Of a stretch of DNA of 39,756 bases, positions 25,711-35,864 are shown piece by piece (the stretch's first letter is position 1; each line of letters opens with the position of its first letter). Source of the stretch: Candidatus Zhuqueibacterota bacterium. GTDB taxonomy: Bacteria; Zhuqueibacterota; Zhuqueibacteria; Thermofontimicrobiales; Thiofontviventaceae. The notes under the pieces are model-generated. The model was not told the origin of the DNA. It worked only from the letters and a program-made list of their open reading frames with translations, and ran no database searches. The stretch spans positions 119,274 through 159,029 of the forward strand of contig JAFGDW010000300.1 of NCBI GenBank assembly GCA_016931935.1. Reading direction: 5' to 3'. The translations under genes were made by a program, and so were the position numbers.

Positions 25711-25739
25711 TTTATATTTTAATATCGCCTTTATATCAA
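25711..25739 (-). promoter_or_regulatory. Predicted sigma70 promoter of the STAS-HATPase unit
   Basis: TTGATA at 25734-25739 and TATAAA at 25711-25716 on the minus strand are 17 bases apart, each one base from consensus. Transcription should start near 25704, giving a very short leader to the ATG at 25687. Confidence 0.6.
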
Positions 25740-25762
25740 AAAAACATTAGCTTATTGTGTTT

Positions 25763-25793
25763 TAAAATTGACGATTTGTCTAAAGATCGTCAA
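25763..25793 (-). terminator. Rho-independent terminator after the large TPR gene
   Basis: TTGACGAT (25768-25775) and ATCGTCAA (25786-25793) form a perfect 8-bp stem with a 10-base loop, followed on the minus strand by TTTTAAAA. Reading the other way, TCTTTTC follows. It lies 184 bases after the TPR stop; the intervening AT-rich DNA shows no gene. Confidence 0.6.
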
Positions 25794-25976
25794 TCTTTTC
25801 AATTTTTGATAAAAGGTTGTAAATGGATATTTACCAAATTTTTTATACCCTAAAACATTGAGAGGATATGTATTATATATGTTAACTAATTAAGTTTTGT
25901 GATATTATAATTATATTTTATTGAAAATGCAAGAAAAAAAGATGGCTGGAAGTAAGACAAGCAAAATAAAATGACT

Positions 25977-27287
25977 CTATTTATGTTGAGGAACGTGTAA
26001 GGGAATATTTTCGGCCGTAACGGCATAGTCAACATGCCGATCCAAAGAATCAGCATAATGGTCAAGTTTCAATTCAAGATATATTTGGCGTGCCATCTGA
26101 TAACATTCCATCGCCTCATCATAATGTTCTGTTTGAATAAGTATATCAGTGTAATCAGAACAACAATTCGCCAATCCCAATGGTAAATTAAGGTTTTGAT
26201 ATATCGTCATCGTTTCAGTAAATAATTGCTTCGCAATTTCATCCTGATGAAATAACTTGAAAATTCGGCTCAGTAAACTACATGCCTTTGCCAAAACTAA
26301 AACTAAATTTCCGGAAATTATATTTTCAAGTGCTTCTGTACAATATTTTGCCGCATTGCGAGGATCGCCAACTTTCAAATAAAAATCTGCTTTATTTAAA
26401 TTTACATACGCCAGCATTTCCACATCGCCAATCTTACGGCAGTAGGCAATGCATTTATTAAATCCCGAAAGCGCCGATTGATAATTTGATTGCTGCAGGT
26501 TCGTTAATGAAAGTTGATTCAATGTATCTACTATTCCACGCACATTATCCAACTGTTGATATAACGCATGTGAATGTTCAAGTAGTTGCGTACTTTTTGT
26601 TTTATCATCAAGAATTCGATAGATAACACCCAAAAACATATTTAATTTGGCAATCGATGAGATGTCTTTGATTTGTTCAGCCAGCTTTAGCGCTTGTTGA
26701 TAATAGTCGATGGTTTCAGCATATTTACCCATCCGTTGATAGGCTATTCCCAACTGACAGTAACAATCCTTCAAGCGAACTGGACTCTGAATCCGGTCAT
26801 AGTACGCCATAGCTAGCTCAAGCTGTTCAACAGCCGATTCCCAGTTATTTTGATCCAATAATAATTGACCTAGACGCTGCTGCGCCACTGCAACCATGTC
26901 ATGTTGATTATATTTTTGAGCGAGTTTTATTGTTTCTTTATAATTCTCAATCGCTTTTTCCGGGTGCCCAAGCATTTCATGAATTTCACTGTATGATGAT
27001 AGTAGTTTAAAAATGTAAATCGGTGACTGAGAAAACGATTGTGGAACAATCAGATTCGCCAAACTATTTTCAATATGCATTAACGATTTAGTTCTATCTG
27101 TTTCATCGTCATTAACAGGATCATCCATACATGTAACTGTCTGAAATACTTTTTGAAGCGCACGTATGCTGTCTCGAATATCTCGCTTTTTGGAAGGTAA
27201 AAGCGTCCGATCAATCGATTTGATGGATATATAATTTGCCAATCGCCTAATGACTGTATTTACAGTGATCGATTTAGTATCTTCCAT
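25977..27287 (-). CDS. Cytoplasmic multi-TPR protein
   Basis: 436 residues from the ATG at 27287, preceded by GGAAG with 6 bases spacing; an ATG at 27323 adds 12 residues but has no Shine-Dalgarno. No signal peptide or membrane span is seen. After about 90 residues of helical N-terminus, seven to eight TPR motifs of the 40-residue Rap/kinesin-light-chain style run to the end (GIAYQRMGKYAETIDYYQQA is the clearest). Such proteins are protein-binding scaffolds, sometimes regulators of signalling proteins. The neighbouring downstream unit encodes a STAS-HATPase regulator, but nothing in the sequence proves a link. Function unknown. Confidence 0.82.
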   Translation of the reverse strand: MEDTKSITVNTVIRRLANYISIKSIDRTLLPSKKRDIRDSIRALQKVFQTVTCMDDPVNDDETDRTKSLMHIENSLANLIVPQSFSQSPIYIFKLLSSYSEIHEMLGHPEKAIENYKETIKLAQKYNQHDMVAVAQQRLGQLLLDQNNWESAVEQLELAMAYYDRIQSPVRLKDCYCQLGIAYQRMGKYAETIDYYQQALKLAEQIKDISSIAKLNMFLGVIYRILDDKTKSTQLLEHSHALYQQLDNVRGIVDTLNQLSLTNLQQSNYQSALSGFNKCIAYCRKIGDVEMLAYVNLNKADFYLKVGDPRNAAKYCTEALENIISGNLVLVLAKACSLLSRIFKLFHQDEIAKQLFTETMTIYQNLNLPLGLANCCSDYTDILIQTEHYDEAMECYQMARQIYLELKLDHYADSLDRHVDYAVTAENIPLHVPQHK

Positions 27288-27373
27288 GGGATTCTTCCGG
27301 AATATTAATTCATTGTAACTCATCGAACTTACTATAGTTATCGACGACTTCCAGCTAATCCTTTAGAGCTAAA

Positions 27374-27410
27374 ATAAAAAAAGCCCCTGTTATAATATAT
27401 AACAAGGGCC
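27374..27410 (-). terminator. Rho-independent terminator after the exported TPR gene
   Basis: GCCCCTGTTATA (27383-27394) pairs with TATAACAAGGGC (27398-27409), one mismatch, with a very small loop and a run of seven T on the minus strand (27376-27382). It ends the gap-tpiA-secG-tRNA-TPR series. Confidence 0.8.
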
Positions 27411-27441
27411 AAAATTTTATATGCTAAAAATGTATATAGTT

Positions 27442-28398
27442 TTACATCTTACGTTTAATCATATCAATCTGATAATCGGCATTGGCTTTCCAGTTGCGAT
27501 CCATTTGGCCAGCGCGTGAGTAATAATTAATTGCTTGTTGGTACTGTCCCAATTGCTCGCTTGCAAGCCCAGCTTCAAAAGCAGCCTTTCCATTTTTCTT
27601 GGATTCCAATTCCAGGCTACGTGTTGCGGCAGCTAAAGCATCCTGATGGCGACCCATTTTATTGAGCAATGCTGCAAGTCGGTAATACACATCATCGCTT
27701 TCTTTAATACCATTTGATTTTTTATAGGCATTAATTGCGCCATTTGTATCCCCGGAATTTTCCAGAGCTACTCCCAATGCTTCGAATGCGCGATAATTAG
27801 TTGGATCGAGCTCGGTTACTTTATCAAAAGCTTTCGCCGCCTCATTAAATTTTTTCATTTTATTATAAATCGTGCCCAATTCATAAAATACTTTGTAATT
27901 GGTGGAATCTGTCTTAGCAGCACTTTTGCATGCGGTAAGGGCGTAATCGTAACTCTTTAACTGTCGGTATAACATTGCCATTGCCAGATGAGCTTCAGAA
28001 TAGGATGGATCAAGCTCAACCGCCTTTTGGTATGCCAGCAGCGCTTCGTTGGGTTTTCGCAAATTTTTTAGAGCTAATCCTTTGCCATAATATGCTTTGG
28101 GAAAACCTTCAGAATTCATTTCAATCGCCTTGTTATAGGCAGCCAGTGCTTGTGCCCATTGCTTGGTTTTAACGAACGTATTGCCTTCATTAATTGATTT
28201 CTTAATGGCATTTAAGCGTTCTTCCTCTTCCTTCTGTTTTAATTTTTCCTGGTTTTCCTTATAGATACGAATTGAATCTTCCTTGAACTTTCGCAATTGT
28301 TCCTGATAATCTTGTTGGGCAAAACCAACACTCGTCATCAGAATACTAAGTCCAAGTACGCACATTAACAATTTCCCCCGACCTTTTAAAAACTTCAT
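27442..28398 (-). CDS. Exported TPR protein
   Basis: 318 residues from the ATG at 28398, with GGAGG 7 bases upstream. The signal peptide (LLMCVLGLSILMTSVGFAQQ) is followed by a charged coiled-coil segment (YKENQEKLKQKEEEERLN) and six to seven TPRs (AYYGKGLALKNLRKPNEALL; VFYELGTIYNKMKKFNEAAK). It is predicted periplasmic. It lies 51 bases after tRNA-Leu and ahead of a terminator. No specific family can be named; it would be a binding scaffold. Confidence 0.82.
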   Translation of the reverse strand: MKFLKGRGKLLMCVLGLSILMTSVGFAQQDYQEQLRKFKEDSIRIYKENQEKLKQKEEEERLNAIKKSINEGNTFVKTKQWAQALAAYNKAIEMNSEGFPKAYYGKGLALKNLRKPNEALLAYQKAVELDPSYSEAHLAMAMLYRQLKSYDYALTACKSAAKTDSTNYKVFYELGTIYNKMKKFNEAAKAFDKVTELDPTNYRAFEALGVALENSGDTNGAINAYKKSNGIKESDDVYYRLAALLNKMGRHQDALAAATRSLELESKKNGKAAFEAGLASEQLGQYQQAINYYSRAGQMDRNWKANADYQIDMIKRKM

Positions 28399-28449
28399 AC
28401 CTTTTCCTCCTTCCAAAGATAGGTTTGTTTACCACTTATAAAAAAAGAG

Positions 28450-28533
28450 TGCCGAAGGCGGGATTCGAACCCGCACGCCCATGGGACACTACCCCCTCAA
28501 GATAGCGTGTCTACCAGATTCCACCACTTCGGC
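28450..28533 (-). tRNA. tRNA-Leu (GAG)
   Basis: 84 bases folding as a class II tRNA. The acceptor stem is GCCGAAG/CTTCGGC with discriminator A. The anticodon loop TTGAGGG sits on the stem CTATC/GGTAG, giving anticodon GAG (Leu, CUC/CUU). The long variable arm is TGTCCCATGGGCG, and the T arm has GCGGGTTCGAATCCCGC. CCA is not encoded. It lies 16 bases after secG. Confidence 0.96.
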
Positions 28534-28549
28534 AACAAAAAAAACAAAG

Positions 28550-28945
28550 CTATTGATTATTATCAGTATTTGCTGCGTCATCACCCGCAGGTTGCTGTGC
28601 GGGCACTGACTCCACATCCCCTTCGGTAGGCACAGTTGGCAATACATCCGCTGGAGAAACAACATTCCCTCGTTCACGTTCCTGGCTTACAACACTGCTC
28701 GGACCTTTTCCGCCTCGTGTAATCATTCCAAGAACCAGAGAGAGCGACATAAAAACAATCGCGAGTATTGTTGTTGATTTGCTCAAGAACGTTCCAGCGC
28801 CTCGTCCACCAAAAACGGCATTCATACCACCACCACCGCCGCCAAATACTCCGGCAAGGCCTCCGCCTTTACTGGACTGTAGTAATATGACTATCGTTAG
28901 CAAAATACAAACAACCACATGAACTGCAATTAAAAAAGCGTACAT
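28550..28945 (-). CDS. secG: SecG preprotein translocase subunit
   Basis: 131 residues. Two membrane helices (LIAVHVVVCILLTIVILLQS and TILAIVFMSLSLVLGMI) flank the glycine-rich cytoplasmic loop GGGLAGVFGGGGGG, which is diagnostic for SecG. A 50-residue acidic, proline-containing C-terminal extension is longer than in E. coli and varies between species. GGAGC lies 4-5 bases before the ATG. The gene follows tpiA by 14 bases, a common pairing in bacteria. Confidence 0.95.
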   Translation of the reverse strand: MYAFLIAVHVVVCILLTIVILLQSSKGGGLAGVFGGGGGGMNAVFGGRGAGTFLSKSTTILAIVFMSLSLVLGMITRGGKGPSSVVSQERERGNVVSPADVLPTVPTEGDVESVPAQQPAGDDAANTDNNQ

Positions 28946-28959
28946 GCTTGCTCCACAAG

Positions 28960-29721
28960 TTATAGTGAATTTGCGGTTTTAATAATTTCCGCAAAAGAAT
29001 CCGCTTTAAGTGCGGCACCTCCAATTAGGCCACCGTCAATATCCGGTTTCTTTAGAAGTTCCTCAGCGTTAGCAGCATTCATGCTCCCACCATACTGAAT
29101 TCGGATTTCGGATGCAGCCTTCGAATCGTACAAATCCGTCAACAAATTCCGGATAAAAGCATGAACATCTTGCGCTTGTTCCGGAGTGGCAGTTACTCCC
29201 GTACCAATTGCCCACACAGGTTCATATGCAATTGTAATACGAGAAACATTTTCTTTAGGAATGCCATTCAAAGCTTCAGTAATTTGCTGCTGAACAATTT
29301 TCTCGGTTATTCCGGATTGCCGTTCATTCAATGTTTCACCAACACAAAAAATCGGATTCAGCGTACTATCAAGTACTTTCTGAAGCTTTTTTCCAACTGT
29401 TTGATTGGTTTCTCCAAAGAACTGACGCCGTTCCGAATGTCCGATTATTACATATTGACACCCAGCATTAATAAGCATTGGGACAGAAATCTCACCGGTA
29501 AAAGCACCTTGATCTTCCCAATAGACGTTTTGCGCACCTAATTGTACATTAGAATTTTTTATAATTTCACTGGTGGAAACCAGCGCAGTAAACGGTGGAC
29601 ATATCGCTATGTCCACCTTATCGATACCGTCAACTTTATCTTTAAGAGCCTTTGCCAGTTCAACCGCTTCGGCTCCGGTTTTATTCATTTTCCAGTTGCC
29701 TGCGATAAAAAATCGTCTCAT
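28960..29721 (-). CDS. tpiA: Triosephosphate isomerase
   Basis: 253 residues from the ATG at 29721 (MRRFFIAGNWKMNKTG); the frame extends to 29769 without support. Catalytic residues are in place: Lys in NWKMNK, His in VIIGHSERRQFFGE and Glu in AYEPVWAIGTG, with the phosphate loop YGGSMNAAN. It interconverts dihydroxyacetone phosphate and glyceraldehyde 3-phosphate in the cytoplasm. It lies 66 bases after gap, with no pgk between them. Confidence 0.97.
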   Translation of the reverse strand: MRRFFIAGNWKMNKTGAEAVELAKALKDKVDGIDKVDIAICPPFTALVSTSEIIKNSNVQLGAQNVYWEDQGAFTGEISVPMLINAGCQYVIIGHSERRQFFGETNQTVGKKLQKVLDSTLNPIFCVGETLNERQSGITEKIVQQQITEALNGIPKENVSRITIAYEPVWAIGTGVTATPEQAQDVHAFIRNLLTDLYDSKAASEIRIQYGGSMNAANAEELLKKPDIDGGLIGGAALKADSFAEIIKTANSL

Positions 29722-29787
29722 TTCTATCTCATATTTTTTATAATCAAAAGTTAGTGAATTTGTTCCCAATTAGTTGAACAAATGAAT

Positions 29788-31143
<1,356 letters not shown>

Positions 31144-31172
31144 TTGACAACACTTTGTTTTATTAGTATATT
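31144..31172 (+). promoter_or_regulatory. Predicted sigma70 promoter of elbB
   Basis: Perfect TTGACA at 31144-31149, 17-base spacer, TATATT at 31167-31172. The predicted start is near 31179, leaving a leader of about 80 bases ending in GAGGAGG before the ATG. This is the best promoter in the window. Confidence 0.72.
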
Positions 31173-31259
31173 AATGCAAATGTCAATTTGAACTCGAAAT
31201 ATGTTTTAATAAAATTGCAATTTACGTAGGTTGTAACACAATTTTTTTGAGGAGGCATT

Positions 31260-31928
31260 ATGGGAGAGTATTCGAAAAAAACAGTAGGTGTAGTGCTCGC
31301 TGGCTGTGGTTTTCTGGATGGCAGCGAAATTCATGAAGCCACGTTAACACTGTTAGCGCTCGATCGTGCTGGTGTAAAAATTATTTGTATGGCGCCCGAT
31401 GTTCCACATGCCCACGTCATCAATCACCTGACGGCAAAAGCTGTCGACGAACAGCGACACGTGCTGCATGAATCCGCGCGAATTGCCAGAGGTGCAATTC
31501 ATGCAATGCGTTCTGTTTCACCGGATGATCTGGATGCAATTATCTTCCCGGGTGGATACGGCGCTGCAAAAAATTTATTTACGTTTGCTTTTCACGGCAT
31601 AAACGGAACTGTGAATCAAGAAGTTGAGCGCTTTATTACCACACTGCATTCAAAAAAACGACCGCAGGGGTTTCTATGTATTTCACCGGTGATTGCCGCA
31701 AAAGTACTGGGCATGTATCAACCCGAGCTCACTATCGGCAATGATGAGGCTACAGCAGCCGCGATCATAAAGATGGGCGGAAACCACATTAACCGAAAAG
31801 TTGATGAAATAGTTGTCGACGAAAAAAATCGATTGGTTTCAACGCCTGCTTATATGTTTGATACATCGATCGCCCATGTGGCCCGCGGCATCGATAAACT
31901 GGTGAGCGCCGTGTTAGAAATGGCGTAA
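31260..31928 (+). CDS. elbB: ElbB-type DJ-1/PfpI-fold protein
   Basis: 222 residues, closely resembling E. coli ElbB over the full length: VLAGCGFLDGSEIHEATLTL, INHLTAKA, IIFPGGYGAAKNLFTFA, LCISPVIAAKVL, and the end VSTPAYMFDTSIAHVARGID. The nucleophile-elbow Cys is present (FLCISP). ElbB has glyoxalase activity in E. coli and was once linked to isoprenoid synthesis; its cellular role is unclear. GAGGAGG sits just upstream of the ATG. It is monocistronic, convergent with the next gene. Confidence 0.95.
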   Translation: MGEYSKKTVGVVLAGCGFLDGSEIHEATLTLLALDRAGVKIICMAPDVPHAHVINHLTAKAVDEQRHVLHESARIARGAIHAMRSVSPDDLDAIIFPGGYGAAKNLFTFAFHGINGTVNQEVERFITTLHSKKRPQGFLCISPVIAAKVLGMYQPELTIGNDEATAAAIIKMGGNHINRKVDEIVVDEKNRLVSTPAYMFDTSIAHVARGIDKLVSAVLEMA

Positions 31929-31939
31929 TAATTATGAAA

Positions 31940-31962
31940 TGAAAGCACGGTATTAGCTTTCA
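31940..31962. terminator. Weak hairpin between convergent genes
   Basis: TGAAAGC (31940-31946) and GCTTTCA (31956-31962) form a 7-bp stem between the elbB stop and the last codons of the convergent gene. Neither side has a good T run, so a terminator role is tentative. Confidence 0.3.
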
Positions 31963-33215
31963 AACGACTCATCCTCGGCAATTAATCCTGCTGCTTTATT
32001 CCGAATACGCGTTAAACGATAAGTCATTTCATTCCAAAAATCCGTTAGCTGTAACCAGGGTCGCAACTGTTCCAACACTGAGACCGATTCCTGTGCACGT
32101 TTAATAACTGACTCGGCTTGTTCATAGTTTCGCTCGCGATGCTCGTAGTATTTCGCCAATTCCACATACGATTCCAGTTGATTTCCACCTTTACGACTGA
32201 TTGATTCCCATAACGTTACAGCAGCGTCCCAATTTCCTGATCGCTTATAGCAGAGACTGAGCTTCCAGGCAACTTCATGCCAATGATTTTGCTTGTTCGT
32301 TCTATTTAAAATGTTTTCATAGATAACTATCGCCTGATCGAATACTTTCTGATTATCCATTGAATGGGCAATACCGTGCAAATCATCCACGTCGGTTAAA
32401 TGTCGAATCGGTTCCGAATAGACATCAAGAACATAATTGTACAATACGGCAAGCGACACAATATCCCACACATTATGCTGAAATACTTGTTGCAGCGGTT
32501 CAGCATTTTGATCACGCAGGTATTGAAAATAGACCTGGGGAATTAATGCGCCGGGAATATCGTGTTGTCGGTGAAAATCAAGAATGTGCGATTCCACACT
32601 CTGTAAACTACAATCCTGAAGACGTCGTTTCCAGATGCGACGGGCCGTGTGCAGTAAATCCAAATGCAGTGGACGTTCCAGAGCGCATGTCATCTTGTTA
32701 AAAATATAGCGCGTTTGCAGCATCGGCCAGTCATAGCTTTTACCATTATAGGAAATAATAGCATCAAAGCCTTGCAGGAGTTGTTCGATTGCTTCCAGAA
32801 ACGGTTTTTCTTCATCATAGTCGCGCAGAAAATATTGTTTGATGATATAATTATCTTCGGCAAAATATCCGAACCCGGCTAAAAAAATATGTGTGCCGGT
32901 GCCGCTGGACAATCCGGTTGTTTCAGTATCAAAAAACAAGGCACGATTCACATCAAGCTTCCGCATATTCGATTGTTTGCCGATCCATTCAAGAACTTTC
33001 TGATTGTTTGGTTCTTTTGCTTGTAAATGAATCCGGCCATGGCTTGTCCCTACCGGGAAAGTATGTGTGATAACAAAACACTCACCAGATTTTGTCGTGA
33101 CATAATCCCCGTGAAATATAGCAGCCAAATCCGCTTTTTCCCTTAATTTTCTATTCACGGACGGCTGCCTGTTGCTTATCGAATCAATGTATTTTAATTT
33201 ATCGCGAATATTCAT
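31953..33215 (-). CDS. YprB-like RNase H-fold exonuclease-type protein with TPR tail
   Basis: 420 residues. The middle holds an RNase_H_2 (PF13482) domain: DxE motif in ALFFDTETTGLSSGTGTHIF, then SYNGKSYDWPMLQTRYIF, a histidine-rich segment (LHLDLLHTARRIW) and HNVWDIVSLAVL with a late Asp. These acidic residues are consistent with DEDD-type metal-dependent 3'-5' exonuclease chemistry. TPR-like repeats occupy residues 280-400 (ALCYKR-type helices). B. subtilis YprB has the same two-part build; its biological role is unknown. No signal peptide is seen. It is divergent from the next operon with a 285-base spacer. Confidence 0.88.
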   Translation of the reverse strand: MNIRDKLKYIDSISNRQPSVNRKLREKADLAAIFHGDYVTTKSGECFVITHTFPVGTSHGRIHLQAKEPNNQKVLEWIGKQSNMRKLDVNRALFFDTETTGLSSGTGTHIFLAGFGYFAEDNYIIKQYFLRDYDEEKPFLEAIEQLLQGFDAIISYNGKSYDWPMLQTRYIFNKMTCALERPLHLDLLHTARRIWKRRLQDCSLQSVESHILDFHRQHDIPGALIPQVYFQYLRDQNAEPLQQVFQHNVWDIVSLAVLYNYVLDVYSEPIRHLTDVDDLHGIAHSMDNQKVFDQAIVIYENILNRTNKQNHWHEVAWKLSLCYKRSGNWDAAVTLWESISRKGGNQLESYVELAKYYEHRERNYEQAESVIKRAQESVSVLEQLRPWLQLTDFWNEMTYRLTRIRNKAAGLIAEDESFES

Positions 33216-33345
33216 GGCATGAATTTTATCATTACTGAATTAAATAACTTCAATTGAACAGGCTTAAATAGATCAATTTGTCATGTAATATATGAATGTT
33301 TCTGACAAAAAAACAAGTAGAAAACGCATTTTCGATAAAAAATGC

Positions 33346-33374
33346 TTGTGAATTGAATTCAAAGATATTATATT
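33346..33374 (+). promoter_or_regulatory. Candidate promoter of the small membrane-protein operon
   Basis: TTGTGA at 33346-33351, 17-base spacer, TATATT at 33369-33374. The -35 matches at four of six positions. The leader to the ATG at 33501 would be about 120 bases. Confidence 0.4.
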
Positions 33375-33500
33375 TTAGTTATGATTTTTTCCAGATTTTT
33401 GATAATTTTTGTTCGTCTAACCTAATACTTTCCATAAAGATTCATAAACTATTTTTAAATCAGAATTACGCAGAATACAAGCATTGTAGTTACATGTAGA

Positions 33501-33947
33501 ATGGTGTCTGAATATTATATGCCAAATGATCTGAAACATTTTTGGAGCAACGCTAAACCAAAGCTGAAATATCTTTTACTATTAAGTGCATTGCTCGTCA
33601 TATGTATGTGTCATTCATCATCGTCATACTCTCCCGGTATGGATGAAGCGACGTTTGTACGTGTATATTCTGATGTAACTCAAAAATTTGAACAAGTTGA
33701 TCCACAGCAACGCGATACTTTCATGGATAGTGTTTTGGCATCCCATCATATTACAAAAGAAAAGTTTGAACAGACAGTAAAATATTATAATCAAGATCCT
33801 GTTCGGTGGCAACGAGTATTTACTGCGATCACAAATGAATTCGAGACGCGGCTACGCGAACAATCGACGCAATCAAATTCGGAACAACCTGATGTACCAT
33901 CAACAGATAACGAACGAATGCAACATATTCCTGCGAGTGCAAATTAA
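33501..33947 (+). CDS. Small exported protein, DUF4296-like
   Basis: 148 residues. A hydrophobic N-terminal segment (YLLLLSALLVICMC) may be a signal or lipoprotein signal, though MC is not a standard lipobox. The central part (DTFMDSVLASHHITKEKFEQ, then TVKYYNQDPVRWQRVFTAIT) resembles DUF4296-type lipoproteins of Bacteroidota. The tail is polar and Ser/Gln-rich. An internal ATG at 33519 is an alternative start; neither has a strong Shine-Dalgarno site. The next gene starts six bases after the stop. Function unknown. Confidence 0.7.
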   Translation: MVSEYYMPNDLKHFWSNAKPKLKYLLLLSALLVICMCHSSSSYSPGMDEATFVRVYSDVTQKFEQVDPQQRDTFMDSVLASHHITKEKFEQTVKYYNQDPVRWQRVFTAITNEFETRLREQSTQSNSEQPDVPSTDNERMQHIPASAN

Positions 33948-33953
33948 GATAAT

Positions 33954-34466
33954 TTGAAAACATCCAATCTGCATAAAGCCTACATCATCATTCTCATCGG
34001 CACGATTGCCTGGTGCTTATTATTTGTTGCAGCTCCCATGCTGGCGCATGCACGCCACTATTTTAGCTCCGGATTTATTTATCTTTTCTTCTCAAAAGTC
34101 TGTCACCAATTACCGGACAGATGTTTCCTGTGTGATGGACACCCATTTGCCGTTTGTGCCCGTTGTACAGGTATCTACGTCGGTTTTTTGCTGGGAGCAC
34201 TGTTTTATCCGCTTTTTGCCAGTAGGATGGCCGGAAGTCGGATTATTATCATTATATTCGGAGTTGTACTTACTAGCACGCTAATTGACGTCGTAGGAAA
34301 TTATTTACGTTGGTGGCAAAATAATGCATGGACACGCGCCGCGCTTGGCGGCGGTATCGGTATTTTGTTGGCGTGCATAATTATACCGGGAATTCTATCA
34401 ATTATAAAGGTAAAAGGAGAACTTGAGAAAAACGGAGAATTACCACATGAATCAAAAACCGGATAA
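33954..34466 (+). CDS. DUF2085 membrane protein
   Basis: 170 residues from a TTG start at 33954. Four predicted membrane helices are present: IIILIGTIAWCLLFVAAPML, the helix after the Cys motif, IIIIIFGVVLTSTLIDVVG and LGGGIGILLACIIIPGIL. The DUF2085 signature lies between the first two: CHQLPDRCFLCDGHPFAVCA followed by RCTGIYVG. Its Cys and His residues could bind a metal. The role is unknown. The TTG start gives unusual but plausible spacing, six bases after the previous stop. The 3' end overlaps the next gene by 20 bases. Confidence 0.87.
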   Translation: MKTSNLHKAYIIILIGTIAWCLLFVAAPMLAHARHYFSSGFIYLFFSKVCHQLPDRCFLCDGHPFAVCARCTGIYVGFLLGALFYPLFASRMAGSRIIIIIFGVVLTSTLIDVVGNYLRWWQNNAWTRAALGGGIGILLACIIIPGILSIIKVKGELEKNGELPHESKTG

Positions 34467-34920
34467 ACTTGTTCCTTCGCTGATCGGCGGTGCAATCATT
34501 GCCGGTATTTCAGCAATCCCCGGATTGAACTTCATCAACTGTTTCTGCTGCGCCGGAATTGTTATTGGCGGCTATTTTGCTGTTTTCTTCTATGTTAGGA
34601 ATTTACCGGACGATTATCCCCTCACTTACTCTGATGGAGCGCTGCTAGGTATTTTAGCTGGCGTGTTTGGCGCAGTTTTGAGCACACTCCTTACATTAAT
34701 AATCGGATTTAATATTGACCAAATGATGGACCAGATTTCCCAGTACATGGGTAAAGTTCCTTCTGATATGGAAAATATAATGGAATTGCTGAAAGAAAAC
34801 AGCAACCTATTTTTGATGGCAACCCTGGCAATGGGTTTGGTAACCGACATTCTGTTCGGCCTGCTTGGCGGAATTATCGGGATTTCCATTTTAGGCAAAA
34901 AACGAATTCAGACAAAATAA
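34447..34920 (+). CDS. Small glycine-rich membrane protein
   Basis: 157 residues from the ATG at 34447, with GGAG nine bases upstream; a TTG at 34423 is possible. Four hydrophobic stretches are seen: LIGGAIIAGISAIPGLNFIN, CCAGIVIGGYFAVFFYV, ALLGILAGVFGAVLSTLLTL and LATLAMGLVTDILFGLLGGI. Glycine-zipper spacing is frequent, and an amphipathic Met-rich loop (DQMMDQISQYMGK) separates the last two. The start lies inside the end of the DUF2085 gene, so the two are coupled. No family is recognised with confidence. Confidence 0.75.
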   Translation: MNQKPDKLVPSLIGGAIIAGISAIPGLNFINCFCCAGIVIGGYFAVFFYVRNLPDDYPLTYSDGALLGILAGVFGAVLSTLLTLIIGFNIDQMMDQISQYMGKVPSDMENIMELLKENSNLFLMATLAMGLVTDILFGLLGGIIGISILGKKRIQTK

Positions 34921-35061
34921 TCCCGTTAATATGTGTTATTTTTTAATACGGATTTCGAAGCTACTAAACATAATGACTGAGTCCCGGCCTTCTGCACCTT
35001 CTGATATATTCACCCCATGACTCTTATCCACTAATTAGCAACTGTTTAAAAACAACGAAAT

Positions 35062-35754
35062 ATGCCCAAATATATTCAACGGATTAAAGACTGGCCGGAA
35101 GAAGAACGTCCCCGTGAACGTTTGATTAAATGGGGAGCAGACAAGCTGACCGAAGCCGAACTATTGGCGATTGTTCTACGGATGGGCTTTGCGGAACTGA
35201 CTGCAATCGACCTTGCCCGGCATTTGCTGCAAGAGTGCGGTGGTTTCCGCGGGTTGGACAGTAAAACAATTGGCGAACTCTGTGAGGTGAAGGGTATTGG
35301 ACCAACGAAAGCAGCACAAATTAAAGCAGCACTGGAAATTGGCAAGCGCGCAACAATCGAGCATGCCAAGGAACAGCGAATTATTAATGAAAGCAAAGAT
35401 ATCGACGTGTTGATGCGGCCCTACCTCCGCGACCTGACACGGGAGGTATTTAAAGTGTTATTGCTGACATCCCGGAACGCGCTGATTAGCGAACGCACGG
35501 TGTTCGAGGGAAGTCTCACCGAAAGTATGGTACATCCCAGAGAAGTCATAAAAATAGCGCTTGATGAATCGGCTGCGCGGATTGTGTTCGTCCACAATCA
35601 CCCCAGCGGGAATCCCAGCCCGAGCATGGCGGATAAAGCGATCACTAATCAACTGGTCAGTGCGTGCAAATTAATGAATATTGACGTACTCGACCATGTT
35701 ATCATCGGAAAACAGTATTATTACAGTTTTGCAGATGAAGGATTGTTGGGTTGA
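35062..35754 (+). CDS. radC: RadC/UPF0758 JAB-domain protein
   Basis: 230 residues with a helix-hairpin-helix region (LCEVKGIGPTKAAQIKAALE) and a JAMM metal motif (FVHNHPSGNPSPSMAD: HxH, Ser and Asp in order). It is full length. The original RadC link to DNA repair in E. coli was later withdrawn, and the function of the family is unsettled. No strong Shine-Dalgarno is seen. A 141-base spacer separates it from the small membrane-protein group, and a strong terminator follows. Confidence 0.96.
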   Translation: MPKYIQRIKDWPEEERPRERLIKWGADKLTEAELLAIVLRMGFAELTAIDLARHLLQECGGFRGLDSKTIGELCEVKGIGPTKAAQIKAALEIGKRATIEHAKEQRIINESKDIDVLMRPYLRDLTREVFKVLLLTSRNALISERTVFEGSLTESMVHPREVIKIALDESAARIVFVHNHPSGNPSPSMADKAITNQLVSACKLMNIDVLDHVIIGKQYYYSFADEGLLG

Positions 35755-35802
35755 TTATTACGTAAAACTACTAATGATGTAAACAATTTATCTTTTTAAA
35801 CA

Positions 35803-35840
35803 AAACGAGCGGCTCACCGGTTTAGGCGAGCCGCTCGTTT
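35803..35840. terminator. Strong bidirectional terminator between radC and the giant surface gene
   Basis: AAACGAGCGGCTC (35803-35815) and GAGCCGCTCGTTT (35828-35840) form a perfect 13-bp stem with a 12-base loop. TTTATTTT follows on the plus strand, while the minus side reads TTTTGTTTAAAAA. It serves two convergent genes. Confidence 0.88.
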
Positions 35841-35864
35841 ATTTTCAGCTATTTATTCCACTCA

